6,064 nt of DNA from Gemmatimonadales bacterium (lineage in GTDB: Bacteria; Gemmatimonadota; Gemmatimonadetes; Gemmatimonadales; GWC2-71-9), in NCBI GenBank assembly GCA_013813145.1, contig JACCSE010000399.1, forward strand, positions 1 to 6,064, read 5' to 3'. The notes under the pieces are model-generated. The model saw nothing but the letters and a program-made list of their open reading frames with translations, was not told the DNA's origin and ran no database searches. The stretch's first letter is position 1, and every line of letters starts with the position of its first letter. A program made the position numbers and the translations under genes. Shown piece by piece: positions 1-5,370 of the stretch.

Positions 1-90
1 CTCAGGATGACGCTGGAACTCAGGATGACGCTGGAACTCAGGATGACGCTGGAACTCAGGATGACGCTGGAACTCCGGTCGACGCCGGCA
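1..90. repeat. 18-bp tandem repeat, four perfect copies plus one decayed
   Basis: The unit CTCAGGATGACGCTGGAA occurs four times without a mismatch at 1-72. A fifth copy at 73-90 differs at five positions. The array probably continues to the left of the window. There are no spacers, so this is a simple direct tandem array. The unit is six codons long and keeps two forward frames open: frame 1 reads (LRMTLE)n and frame 3 reads (QDDAGT)n. On the minus strand it contains TCATCCTGAG, which differs by one base from the TCATCCCGAG core of the inverted repeat at 1957-2041. The two elements may therefore come from the same dispersed repeat family; this last point is inference. Confidence 0.9.
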
Positions 91-162
91 GCAACGGCGA
101 ATCCCTCCGCGCCAAGTTACTCTTCACTCTACCCACGGAAGCCCGCCCGGGAGATGCCGTGA
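1..162 (+). CDS. Possible 3' end of an upstream gene (doubtful)
   Basis: Forward frame 1 is open from the window edge to a TGA at 160-162. It would encode four LRMTLE repeats followed by a Ser/Pro-rich tail ending in KPAREMP. Its stop overlaps the kinase GTG as GTGA, the same coupling geometry used by the ferritin/dehydrogenase pair in this window. That is the main argument for it. Against it, the sequence is low-complexity, and GC at third codon positions over 90-158 is only about 70%, no better than in frame 3, which is also open and runs straight into the kinase. The stretch could equally be non-coding spacer carrying a tandem repeat. No function can be given. Confidence 0.3.
   Translation, partial: LRMTLELRMTLELRMTLELRMTLELRSTPAATANPSAPSYSSLYPRKPAREMP
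149..153 (+). promoter_or_regulatory. Shine-Dalgarno for the kinase GTG start
   Basis: GGGAG at 149-153 lies 5 nt before the GTG at 159. It fixes this start in preference to the frame remaining open further upstream, and it overlaps the end of the possible upstream reading frame. Confidence 0.65.
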
Positions 163-1934
163 CCCTGCTCGTCTGCTCGTCCTGCCTCGCCCCGCTGCCG
201 GAGGGGACCACCCATTGCCCGCGCTGCGGTCCGGGCAGTCTCGCCCTGCTCTCCAGCGAGCGCCCGGCCGCGTCGCCCCGCGGCGTGGACGAGGCCGGCG
301 CAGCGCGTCTCGGCCGGGCTCTCGGTGACAAATACCGGGTCATGCGCCTGGTGGGCCGGGGTGGGTTCGCGGAGGTCTACGAGGTCGCGGACACTGACCT
401 CCACCGCCGGCTGGCGGTGAAGGTGCTCCGCGCCGACCTTCCCTGGGGGCCCGGCACCCTCTCGCGCTTCAAGCAGGAGGCCCGGGCGATCGCCCGGCTC
501 AGTCACCCCAATACCGTCCCCATCCATTTCGTGGGCGAAGGCGAGGGTCTGGTCTTCTACGCCATGCCCTACCTCGAGGGCCCCACCCTCGCCGAGCTTC
601 TCCGCACCGAGGGCCCGCTCCCGGCCGAGCGCGCCATCGCGCTGCTGGAGCTGATCCTCGACGCGCTGCAGCACGCTCACGACCATGGCCTGGTGCACCG
701 GGACGTCAAGCCGGACAACATCCTGATCGAGTCTGGGAGCGGACGGCCCCTCCTGGTGGACTTCGGAATCGTGAAGTACCTGCACGGGCCGGCCCACCTC
801 ACCGAGAGCGGCTTCATCGTGGGCACGCCGCTCTACATGAGTCCCGAGCAGGCGCTCGGCAGCCGGGTGGACGCGCGCACCGATGTCTACGGAGTCGGCG
901 CGGTACTCTTCCAGTTGCTGACCGGTGCGCCTCCTTTCGAGGGGGCCGACTCCCAGGAGATCGTGGGGCGGCACATCCAGGAGCCGGTCCCGCTCGCCAC
1001 CCTCTCCCGCGACGGGATTCCACCGTGGCTCTCCCGGGTCGTGGTCCGTTGTATGGCCAAGCATCCCGACGAGCGCTATCCTACCGCCCGCGCGCTCCGG
1101 GACGCGCTCCGCGCCGGGCGGGCGGGGCAGCTCGCTAGCGGAGCGATGGTCGAAACGCCACGCGCCACGCCGGTGCCCAACGTCGACCGGGATTCGCCCA
1201 CCCACGCCTTCCCCGCGCCGCGCCGCGGCCGCCGTCGGACGCCGTGGGTGGTCGGCGGAGTCGCGGCCATCGCTGCCGTCGTCGCCACCTTCGCGGCGGC
1301 GCTCGCCAGCCTGCCGGATCCCGCCCTCGTAGTGGAGAATCGTCTTGGGGCCTCGATCGCGTTGACGCTCGAGGACAGCGGGTACACGATCGCGTCGGGC
1401 GACAGCGTGCGCATCCCGGTGGCCCGAGGACGGCCGGTGGAGGCGCACTGGGCGGTGGTTCAGCCGGCGTCGATGCAGGGCAGGCTGCTCGGAATGCCGG
1501 TGGAGGGAATCATCAGCGCGGACCGGATGCGCGGCGAGATGCGCGAGGTGGTGGATGCCGAGACCGGCGGCGAAGTCTGGTTCGCGCCGGTGCTGATCAA
1601 CCGGGCGGGACGGCCGCTCGCCGCCACCATCTTCACCGGAGGCGACAGCGTGAACTGCGACTGCCTGGTCGCGCCAGGCGACTCCGTACGGTTGGGCTAC
1701 TATCCCCTGGACGAGCCGAGCGCGGTGTGGGTGGCAGACGCGCAGGGATGGAGCGTTCGGATCGACTCGCTGGACGAGCGGCGAAACCCGGTCACCGGAT
1801 CGGTCGTGCTACGGGTGGACTCGGCCGCGCTGGTCGCCCCGCCGGCGCCGCCGGCTCGCTCACGCCGCACGCCAGCGGAGCCGGCCCGACAGGAGCGCCG
1901 CGATCCGTTGGGCGGGTTTCTGCCGGTCCGCTGA
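159..1934 (+). CDS. Transmembrane Ser/Thr protein kinase (PknB-type) with N-terminal zinc ribbon and extracytoplasmic domain
   Basis: This is a 591-residue receptor-type kinase that should phosphorylate Ser/Thr on cytoplasmic targets. The order is: a zinc ribbon (C6xxC9 and C20xxC23); a kinase domain at about 59-318; a basic segment RRGRRR (355-360); one membrane helix (about 363-385); and an outside domain (about 387-555) with a Pro/Arg-rich tail. The catalytic set is complete: glycine loop GRGGFAEVY 66-74, K88, E107, HRDVKPDN 180-187, DFG 201-203, SPE 228-230, D242 and R306. It is an RD kinase, with T215, S217 and T223 as possible activation-loop sites. Positive charge before the helix predicts kinase inside, C-terminus outside. 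The outside domain is not a PASTA-like repeat and I recognise no named family, but it is clearly paralogous to the product of the gene at 2058. Its landmarks are NRL 394-396, RGR 423-425, W431, FAP 475-477, C500-D-C502 and GYY 513-515. The GTG start has a good Shine-Dalgarno. The two genes may be co-transcribed. Confidence 0.95.
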   Translation: MTLLVCSSCLAPLPEGTTHCPRCGPGSLALLSSERPAASPRGVDEAGAARLGRALGDKYRVMRLVGRGGFAEVYEVADTDLHRRLAVKVLRADLPWGPGTLSRFKQEARAIARLSHPNTVPIHFVGEGEGLVFYAMPYLEGPTLAELLRTEGPLPAERAIALLELILDALQHAHDHGLVHRDVKPDNILIESGSGRPLLVDFGIVKYLHGPAHLTESGFIVGTPLYMSPEQALGSRVDARTDVYGVGAVLFQLLTGAPPFEGADSQEIVGRHIQEPVPLATLSRDGIPPWLSRVVVRCMAKHPDERYPTARALRDALRAGRAGQLASGAMVETPRATPVPNVDRDSPTHAFPAPRRGRRRTPWVVGGVAAIAAVVATFAAALASLPDPALVVENRLGASIALTLEDSGYTIASGDSVRIPVARGRPVEAHWAVVQPASMQGRLLGMPVEGIISADRMRGEMREVVDAETGGEVWFAPVLINRAGRPLAATIFTGGDSVNCDCLVAPGDSVRLGYYPLDEPSAVWVADAQGWSVRIDSLDERRNPVTGSVVLRVDSAALVAPPAPPARSRRTPAEPARQERRDPLGGFLPVR

Positions 1935-1956
1935 GCGTTCCGGAGTCAGACCCGTG

Positions 1957-2041
1957 ACTTCATCCCGAGCGCAGCGGGGGACCTTGCTCGCCTGTCCCGG
2001 AAACGCGTTGAGTAGGTCCCTCGCTGCGCTCGGGATGAAGT
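1957..2041. repeat. Long imperfect inverted repeat (REP-like palindrome)
   Basis: The left arm at 1957-1984 and right arm at 2014-2041 are reverse complements over 28 positions with one mismatch (G1977, which would form a G-U pair in RNA). The loop is 29 nt. The arm begins ACTTCATCCCGAGCGCAGCG. It fills most of the 123-bp gap between the kinase stop and the next start and ends 6 nt before that gene's Shine-Dalgarno. The form resembles dispersed REP-type or MITE-like palindromes. In RNA it would make a very stable hairpin. No U-run follows, so it does not look like a classic intrinsic terminator, although it could protect or attenuate the transcript. Confidence 0.9.
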
Positions 2042-2047
2042 GCTCCC

Positions 2048-2053
2048 GGAGGG
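2048..2053 (+). promoter_or_regulatory. Shine-Dalgarno deciding the GTG 2058 start
   Basis: GGAGGG lies 4 nt upstream of GTG 2058. The alternative in-frame GTG at 2040 lies inside the right arm of the inverted repeat and would place this Shine-Dalgarno within the coding sequence, so 2058 is preferred. Confidence 0.7.
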
Positions 2054-2057
2054 CCGC

Positions 2058-2717
2058 GTGACCTCCCTGACCCGACGCCTGCTCCCGATCGCCCTGGTTC
2101 TCCTCCTCGCCGGCGCGGCCGCGGCTATTGTGATCCTGGGGCGGCCCCGCCTCCACTTCACCAACCGCCTGGCCGCACCGGTACGACTGTCCGTCGGGCA
2201 GGGGGCTGCGGCGACCGTCCCACCGGGCGCGGCCGCGACGGTGCCGATCGCCCGGGGCCGGACTCTGGTGGCGGAATGGGAGCTGGTGCGCCCGCTCTCC
2301 GCGGACAGCACACCGATGGGCGAGGAGGTGCGGGGATCGCTGGTGGTCCGTGCCCCGCGTGGGACGGTGGAGGGCGTGGCCGGAACCCGGCAGGGCGCAA
2401 GCGAGTATTTCGCGCCGCTGATCACCAACGCCACCTCGGGGTACCTGCGGGTGACGGTGAACGCGGGCCTCGAGGGCGCGCTCGACTGCGGCTGCGCGGT
2501 GCGCCCCGGCGGGCGGCGAGTGTTCGTGGGGTACTACCGGCTCTATGGGAACAGCACCGTACGGGCGCGCGGATCGGTTGGGGAAGCGACGTTCCGCGAC
2601 CTCGGGCCCAATGTCACCACGGCGGCCGGGACGGTGGGACTGAGGTTCGAGGACAAGGATCTGCGTCCCGCCGTCAATCGTCGCGGCGGCGGAAGCGGAG
2701 CGCGGCCGCCGGCGTGA
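2058..2717 (+). CDS. Membrane-anchored protein, stand-alone paralogue of the neighbouring kinase's outside domain
   Basis: The product is 219 residues. TRR at 5-7 followed by a hydrophobic stretch (about 8-27) gives a signal anchor with the C-terminus outside. No lipobox cysteine is visible. The rest aligns with residues 387-555 of the upstream kinase: NRL 36-38, ARGR 65-68, W74, FAP 118-120, C144-G-C146 and GYY 158-160. Distances from the NRL asparagine to W, FAP and CxC are 38, 82 and 108 here against 37, 81 and 106 in the kinase, so homology is secure although overall identity is modest. There is no catalytic domain. Possible roles are a co-receptor, a decoy or a binding partner for the kinase ectodomain; these are inference. 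It could also be a remnant of a duplicated kinase, but an intact frame, signal anchor and Shine-Dalgarno argue that it is expressed. I cannot name the family. Confidence 0.85.
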   Translation: MTSLTRRLLPIALVLLLAGAAAAIVILGRPRLHFTNRLAAPVRLSVGQGAAATVPPGAAATVPIARGRTLVAEWELVRPLSADSTPMGEEVRGSLVVRAPRGTVEGVAGTRQGASEYFAPLITNATSGYLRVTVNAGLEGALDCGCAVRPGGRRVFVGYYRLYGNSTVRARGSVGEATFRDLGPNVTTAAGTVGLRFEDKDLRPAVNRRGGGSGARPPA

Positions 2718-3864
2718 CCGAGCTGAAGCCATACTTCTCCCGCACCTTGTCCACCGCGGAGGAAAGCTCCCGCAGCCGCTGCCGCTCGGGGGGCTCGAAG
2801 AGGTCCGCCTCCGCGGCCACGCCGAGGTTGCTGGCCGCGACCCCGATGAGCCGCACCCCGCGGTTCCGCCGCCGCACGTCGGCGAATGCACCGCGGAAGA
2901 GCGCCCGAGCCGCCTGGTAGAGCTCGCCGTCGAGGTCGGTCGCGGTCTCCAGCGTCCGTCGCCGCGTCACGGTATGAAAGTCGTCGTGCCGGAGCTTCAG
3001 CGTCACCGTCCTTCCCACCAGTTGCTCCTCGCGGAGCTGGCCCGCCACCCGCGCGGTGAGCAGCGCCAGGATCGCCTCCAGCTCTTCCGGATCTCGCAGG
3101 TCGCGCGAGAGGGTGGTCTCCCGGCTCACCGAGCGCGGAAGCCGTTCGGCGCGGAGCGTGGCGCCGCCGTGGCCGTGGGCCCGCCGCTTGAGCGCGCGGG
3201 CCTCGCCGCCCAGCAGCCGCTCGAGCCCGTCCTCCGTCATCGCCTGCACCTGGTGCACCTCGGCCAGCCCCAGTTCTGCCAGGCGGGCCGCCGTCTTGGG
3301 GCCGATGCCGGGAAGGGCCCGGAGCGGAAGGCCGGCGAGAAAGCCCTCCTCCCATCCCGCCCGCACTTCCATCAGCCCGCGCGGCTTGGCGCTGTCCGAG
3401 GCCAGCTTCGCGACCATCCGGTTGGGTCCGATCCCGATGCTGCAGTCGAGTCCGGTCTCCCGGCGCACCTCGTCCCGCAGCCGCTCGGCGACCGGCAGCA
3501 GCGACACCGGATAGAGCCGGTCGGTGCCGGCGAAATCGAGATAGGCCTCATCCAGCGAGGCCATCACCACCGTGGGCGAGAAGCGCTGGAGCACGGCGCG
3601 CACCGCGCGAGACGCGTCGCGATAGTGGGGAAAGGAGCCGCGGAAAAACGTAGCCTCCGGGCACAGCCGCACCGCCTGCCCGATCGGCATGCCGGCATGG
3701 ATCCCGAAGCGCCGCGCCGCGTAGGAGGCCGACTGCACCACCCCGCGACTGTCCCGCCGCCCCCCGACTACGAGCAGCTCGATGCCGCGCAGCTCGGGGT
3801 GTCGCTGCCGGCACACTTCGACGAAAAAGGCGTCCAGATCGACGTGCAGGATGCGTGCGGCCAC
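2674..3864 (-). CDS. dinB: DNA polymerase IV (Y-family translesion polymerase)
   Basis: An error-prone Y-family polymerase that copies past damaged template bases. From the GTG at 3864 it is 396 residues, slightly longer than the usual 350-360. Visible features are HVDLDAFF (7-14) with catalytic D9 and steric-gate F14; YAARRFGI...GMP (48-60); SLDEAYLDF (103-111) with catalytic D105 and E106; SIGIGPNRMVAKLASDSAKP (142-161); a helix-hairpin-helix PGIGPKTAARL (185-195); and the little-finger motif FHTVTRRRTL. A C-terminal EADLF (352-356) sits where many homologues carry a QLxLF clamp-binding motif, with Glu replacing Gln. The start is uncertain: GTG 3864 is the only sensible in-frame start, yet the strong Shine-Dalgarno at 3882-3892 is best placed for an out-of-frame ATG at 3881. 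The gene is divergent from ferritin and overlaps the 3' end of the gene at 2058. I saw no LexA-type site between 3865 and 3905. Confidence 0.94.
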   Translation of the reverse strand: MAARILHVDLDAFFVEVCRQRHPELRGIELLVVGGRRDSRGVVQSASYAARRFGIHAGMPIGQAVRLCPEATFFRGSFPHYRDASRAVRAVLQRFSPTVVMASLDEAYLDFAGTDRLYPVSLLPVAERLRDEVRRETGLDCSIGIGPNRMVAKLASDSAKPRGLMEVRAGWEEGFLAGLPLRALPGIGPKTAARLAELGLAEVHQVQAMTEDGLERLLGGEARALKRRAHGHGGATLRAERLPRSVSRETTLSRDLRDPEELEAILALLTARVAGQLREEQLVGRTVTLKLRHDDFHTVTRRRTLETATDLDGELYQAARALFRGAFADVRRRNRGVRLIGVAASNLGVAAEADLFEPPERQRLRELSSAVDKVREKYGFSSVTPAAALRFRRRDD

Positions 3865-3866
3865 CG

Positions 3867-3881
3867 CTATCTTCGTTCCAT
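3867..3881 (-). other. Four-codon upstream reading frame (MERR-stop) before dinB
   Basis: On the minus strand, GGGAGGAAAGG (3892 to 3882) is followed by ATG at 3881, GAA, CGA, AGA and TAG (3869-3867). Two bases later comes the GTG proposed for dinB. GGAGG is 5 nt from this ATG, an ideal spacing, but about 22 nt from the GTG. Ribosomes could terminate at TAG and reinitiate at the adjacent GTG. Alternatively a one-base sequencing error hides a longer dinB N-terminus. Confidence 0.4.
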
Positions 3882-3897
3882 CCTTTCCTCCCGGAGA
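3882..3897. promoter_or_regulatory. Back-to-back Shine-Dalgarno sequences for dinB (-) and ferritin (+)
   Basis: GGAGA at 3893-3897 on the plus strand lies 8 nt before the ferritin ATG at 3906. On the minus strand GGGAGGAAAGG occupies 3892-3882. Together they form CTCC-C-GGAG (3888-3896), a short palindrome that serves one gene on each strand. Confidence 0.65.
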
Positions 3898-3905
3898 CCT
3901 CGCCG

Positions 3906-4424
3906 ATGATGAGCAAGCCGATGCAGGACGCATTCAACGAGCAGATGAAGCACGAATTCTATTCCTCGTATCTCTACCTCTCAATGTCGGCGTACTGCGA
4001 TTCGCTCAACCTTCCCGGCCTCTCGCAGTGGATGCGGGCGCAGGCGCAGGAAGAGGTCAAGCACGCCATGAAGATCCTGGACCACCTGCTGGATCGCGGC
4101 GGCCGGGTCGAGCTGCGGCAGATCGACCGCCCGCCGGCGGAGTTCGCCTCCGCGCGCGAGGTGTTCGACCAGGCCCACCGCCACGAGCAGCAGGTGACCG
4201 CCAGCATCAACCAGGTCTACGGCCTCGCGGTGGACGAGCGCGACTTCGCCAGCACCGTGTTCCTTGACTGGTTCGTGCAGGAACAGGTGGAGGAGGAGAA
4301 AACCAGCGGGCTGCTCGCCGAACAGTTGCGCATGGTGGGCGAGGACCGGCCCGGGCTCCTGATGCTCGACCGGGAGCTGGGGCAGCGCCGTGCCGGCCGG
4401 GAAGCGACCGCGGCCGAGACGTGA
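3906..4424 (+). CDS. ftnA: Bacterial ferritin (non-haem, FtnA type)
   Basis: A 172-residue four-helix iron-storage subunit, expected to assemble into a 24-mer cytoplasmic shell that oxidises Fe(II) and stores it as ferric mineral. Numbered from ATG 3906 it matches E. coli FtnA numbering position for position as I recall that protein. Ferroxidase ligands are E17, E50, H53, E94 and Q127, with Y24 nearby. Third-site residues E49, E126, E129 and E130 are also present, so the enzyme should be active. It has no haem-binding bacterioferritin signature that I can see. The EFYSSYLYLSMSA segment in helix A is typical. A GTG at 3855 is also in frame but would run through dinB's start; ATG 3906 has a Shine-Dalgarno and the right family length. 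The C-terminal tail is Arg/Ala-rich and is the least conserved part. The stop overlaps the next gene's GTG by 4 nt. Confidence 0.95.
   Translation: MMSKPMQDAFNEQMKHEFYSSYLYLSMSAYCDSLNLPGLSQWMRAQAQEEVKHAMKILDHLLDRGGRVELRQIDRPPAEFASAREVFDQAHRHEQQVTASINQVYGLAVDERDFASTVFLDWFVQEQVEEEKTSGLLAEQLRMVGEDRPGLLMLDRELGQRRAGREATAAET
3956..3984 (-). promoter_or_regulatory. Candidate sigma70-type promoter for dinB inside the ferritin gene
   Basis: On the minus strand TTGAGA (3984 to 3979) and TAGAAT (3961 to 3956) are separated by exactly 17 nt, each matching the primary-sigma consensus at five of six positions. Transcription would start near 3949 and give a leader of about 85 nt to the dinB GTG. The leader would be antisense to the ferritin start and Shine-Dalgarno. 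The match is unusual for such GC-rich DNA, but it falls on conserved ferritin codons that are naturally AT-richer, so chance is possible. Confidence 0.4.
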
Positions 4425-5308
4425 TCGTCGGTTTTCTGGGCCTCGGTGCCATGGGCGCGCCGATGGCCGCCCGGCTCGCCCGCCGCGGCGACGTCGTGGT
4501 CTGGAACCGGACGGCCGAGCGGGCGGGGGAGTTCGCCCGGCGCTTCGGGGCCCGCGTCGCCGGAACTCCCCGAAAGCTGGCTGCGCAAGTCGACGTCGTG
4601 GTCACCTGCCTGCCCACCTCGCGTGAGGTGGAGGCGCTGCTGGACGGGCCTGACGGGCTCCTCGCCGGCCTACGGGCCGGCGCGCTCTTCCTCGACTGCA
4701 CCTCGGGCGATCCTGCCACCTCCCGCCGTCTGGCCGCTCGCCTCGCCGAGCGCGAGGTCGCCTTTGCCGACGCGCCGGTCAGCGGCGGCACCAACGGCGC
4801 CGAGGCGGGGACCCTTGCGGTGATGGTCGGGGCCGCGCCCGACACCTTTGCCCGCGCCCGGCCGGTGCTGGAGGCGTTCGGAAGCCGTATCCAGCATCTC
4901 GGCCCGGTCGGCGCGGGCCACGCCACCAAGGCGGTCAACCAGGCACTGCTCGCGGTGAATATCCTGGCGCTGGGCGAGGGGCTCGCCGCCCTCGTCAAGG
5001 CCGGTGTGTCCGCCGGCGCCGCCGTGGACGTGATCAACCAGTCGAGCGGCCGCTCTTTCGTGAGCGAGGCGCTGGTACCCGAACGGGTGCTCACCGGCCG
5101 CTGGCCGCGAACCTTCCGCCTGGCGCTCCTGGACAAGGACGTGGCCATCGCGCGCGAGCTGCTGCAGGAGACCGGCGTTGACGGCCCGCTGCTCGAGGTC
5201 GCCGGCGAGCTGCTGGCCGGCGCGCGGGCCGAGCTGGGCGAGGACGCCGACTATCTCGAGGCGATCCGCCTGGCCGAACAGCGGGCCGGCATCGAGATCC
5301 GGGGCTGA
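4421..5308 (+). CDS. NAD(P)-dependent beta-hydroxyacid dehydrogenase (3-hydroxyisobutyrate dehydrogenase family)
   Basis: A 295-residue cytoplasmic oxidoreductase of the family that includes 3-hydroxyisobutyrate dehydrogenase, tartronate semialdehyde reductase and glyoxylate/succinic semialdehyde reductase. It should interconvert a short beta-hydroxyacid and its semialdehyde. The Rossmann loop is G7xG9xMG12 (GLGAMGAPM), followed by N29-R30-T31 at the end of the second strand, a pattern that usually favours NADPH. The substrate motif is DAPVSGG (117-123). The catalytic lysine K170 and N173 lie in GHATKAVNQ, and LLDKD is at 236-240. The length is normal and no key residue is missing. The exact substrate cannot be read from the sequence. 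GTG 4421 is chosen because the protein then starts right at the first beta strand; it shares GTGA with the ferritin stop and lacks a strong Shine-Dalgarno of its own, so translational coupling is likely. Confidence 0.92.
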   Translation: MIVGFLGLGAMGAPMAARLARRGDVVVWNRTAERAGEFARRFGARVAGTPRKLAAQVDVVVTCLPTSREVEALLDGPDGLLAGLRAGALFLDCTSGDPATSRRLAARLAEREVAFADAPVSGGTNGAEAGTLAVMVGAAPDTFARARPVLEAFGSRIQHLGPVGAGHATKAVNQALLAVNILALGEGLAALVKAGVSAGAAVDVINQSSGRSFVSEALVPERVLTGRWPRTFRLALLDKDVAIARELLQETGVDGPLLEVAGELLAGARAELGEDADYLEAIRLAEQRAGIEIRG

Positions 5309-5370
5309 CGCACCCACTTGCCGCTGCAATCGCGCGTATCCACCTTCCGGTCCATGTCGCGATCCATCCG

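Noticed and set aside
1..90. CRISPR-like repeat array
   Set aside because: The 18-bp units are directly adjacent with no spacers, so it is a simple tandem repeat.
129..1448. Long minus-strand open frame of 439 codons opposite the kinase
   Set aside because: It has no domain-like sequence, is Arg/Gly/His-rich and is the antisense shadow of a well-supported kinase with codon bias on the plus strand.
1244..1957. Plus-strand open frame overlapping the kinase C-terminal half
   Set aside because: Gly/Arg/Ala-rich frameshifted reading of the kinase ectodomain, without recognisable motifs.
1957..2041. Intrinsic terminator for the kinase
   Set aside because: The stem is strong but the loop is 29 nt and no T-run follows on either strand, so it is recorded as a palindromic repeat instead.
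2040..2057. GTG 2040 as start of the ectodomain gene
   Set aside because: It lies in the right arm of the palindrome and lacks a Shine-Dalgarno. GTG 2058 has GGAGGG at 4 nt and gives a clean signal anchor.
2058..2141. Lipoprotein signal peptide in the ectodomain gene
   Set aside because: There is no cysteine after the hydrophobic stretch, so it is a signal anchor or a cleavable signal of ordinary type.
1860..3355. Minus-strand open frames at 1860-2891 and 2543-3355
   Set aside because: Low-complexity Arg/Pro/Ala/Gly translations that are antisense to the ectodomain gene or out of frame with dinB, whose own frame is clearly the coding one.
3855..3905. GTG 3855 as ferritin start
   Set aside because: The added 17 residues do not look like ferritin, and ATG 3906 has a Shine-Dalgarno and exact family numbering.
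3865..3905. LexA/SOS box for dinB
   Set aside because: No CTGT-N8-ACAG or GAAC-N4-GTTC type site is present in the divergent gap.
3865..3933. ATG 3933 (minus) as dinB start
   Set aside because: It would add 23 residues unlike the family N-terminus and overlap the ferritin start region. DinB proteins normally begin a few residues before the HVDLD motif.
4207..5329. Minus-strand open frames opposite the dehydrogenase (4207-5148, 4670-5329)
   Set aside because: Antisense shadows. The plus strand carries the complete set of family motifs.
5309..5370. Promoter upstream of the two-repeat gene (TTGCCG at 5318)
   Set aside because: The only -10-like hexamer, TATCCA at 5337, is 13 nt away, and no better pair is seen.
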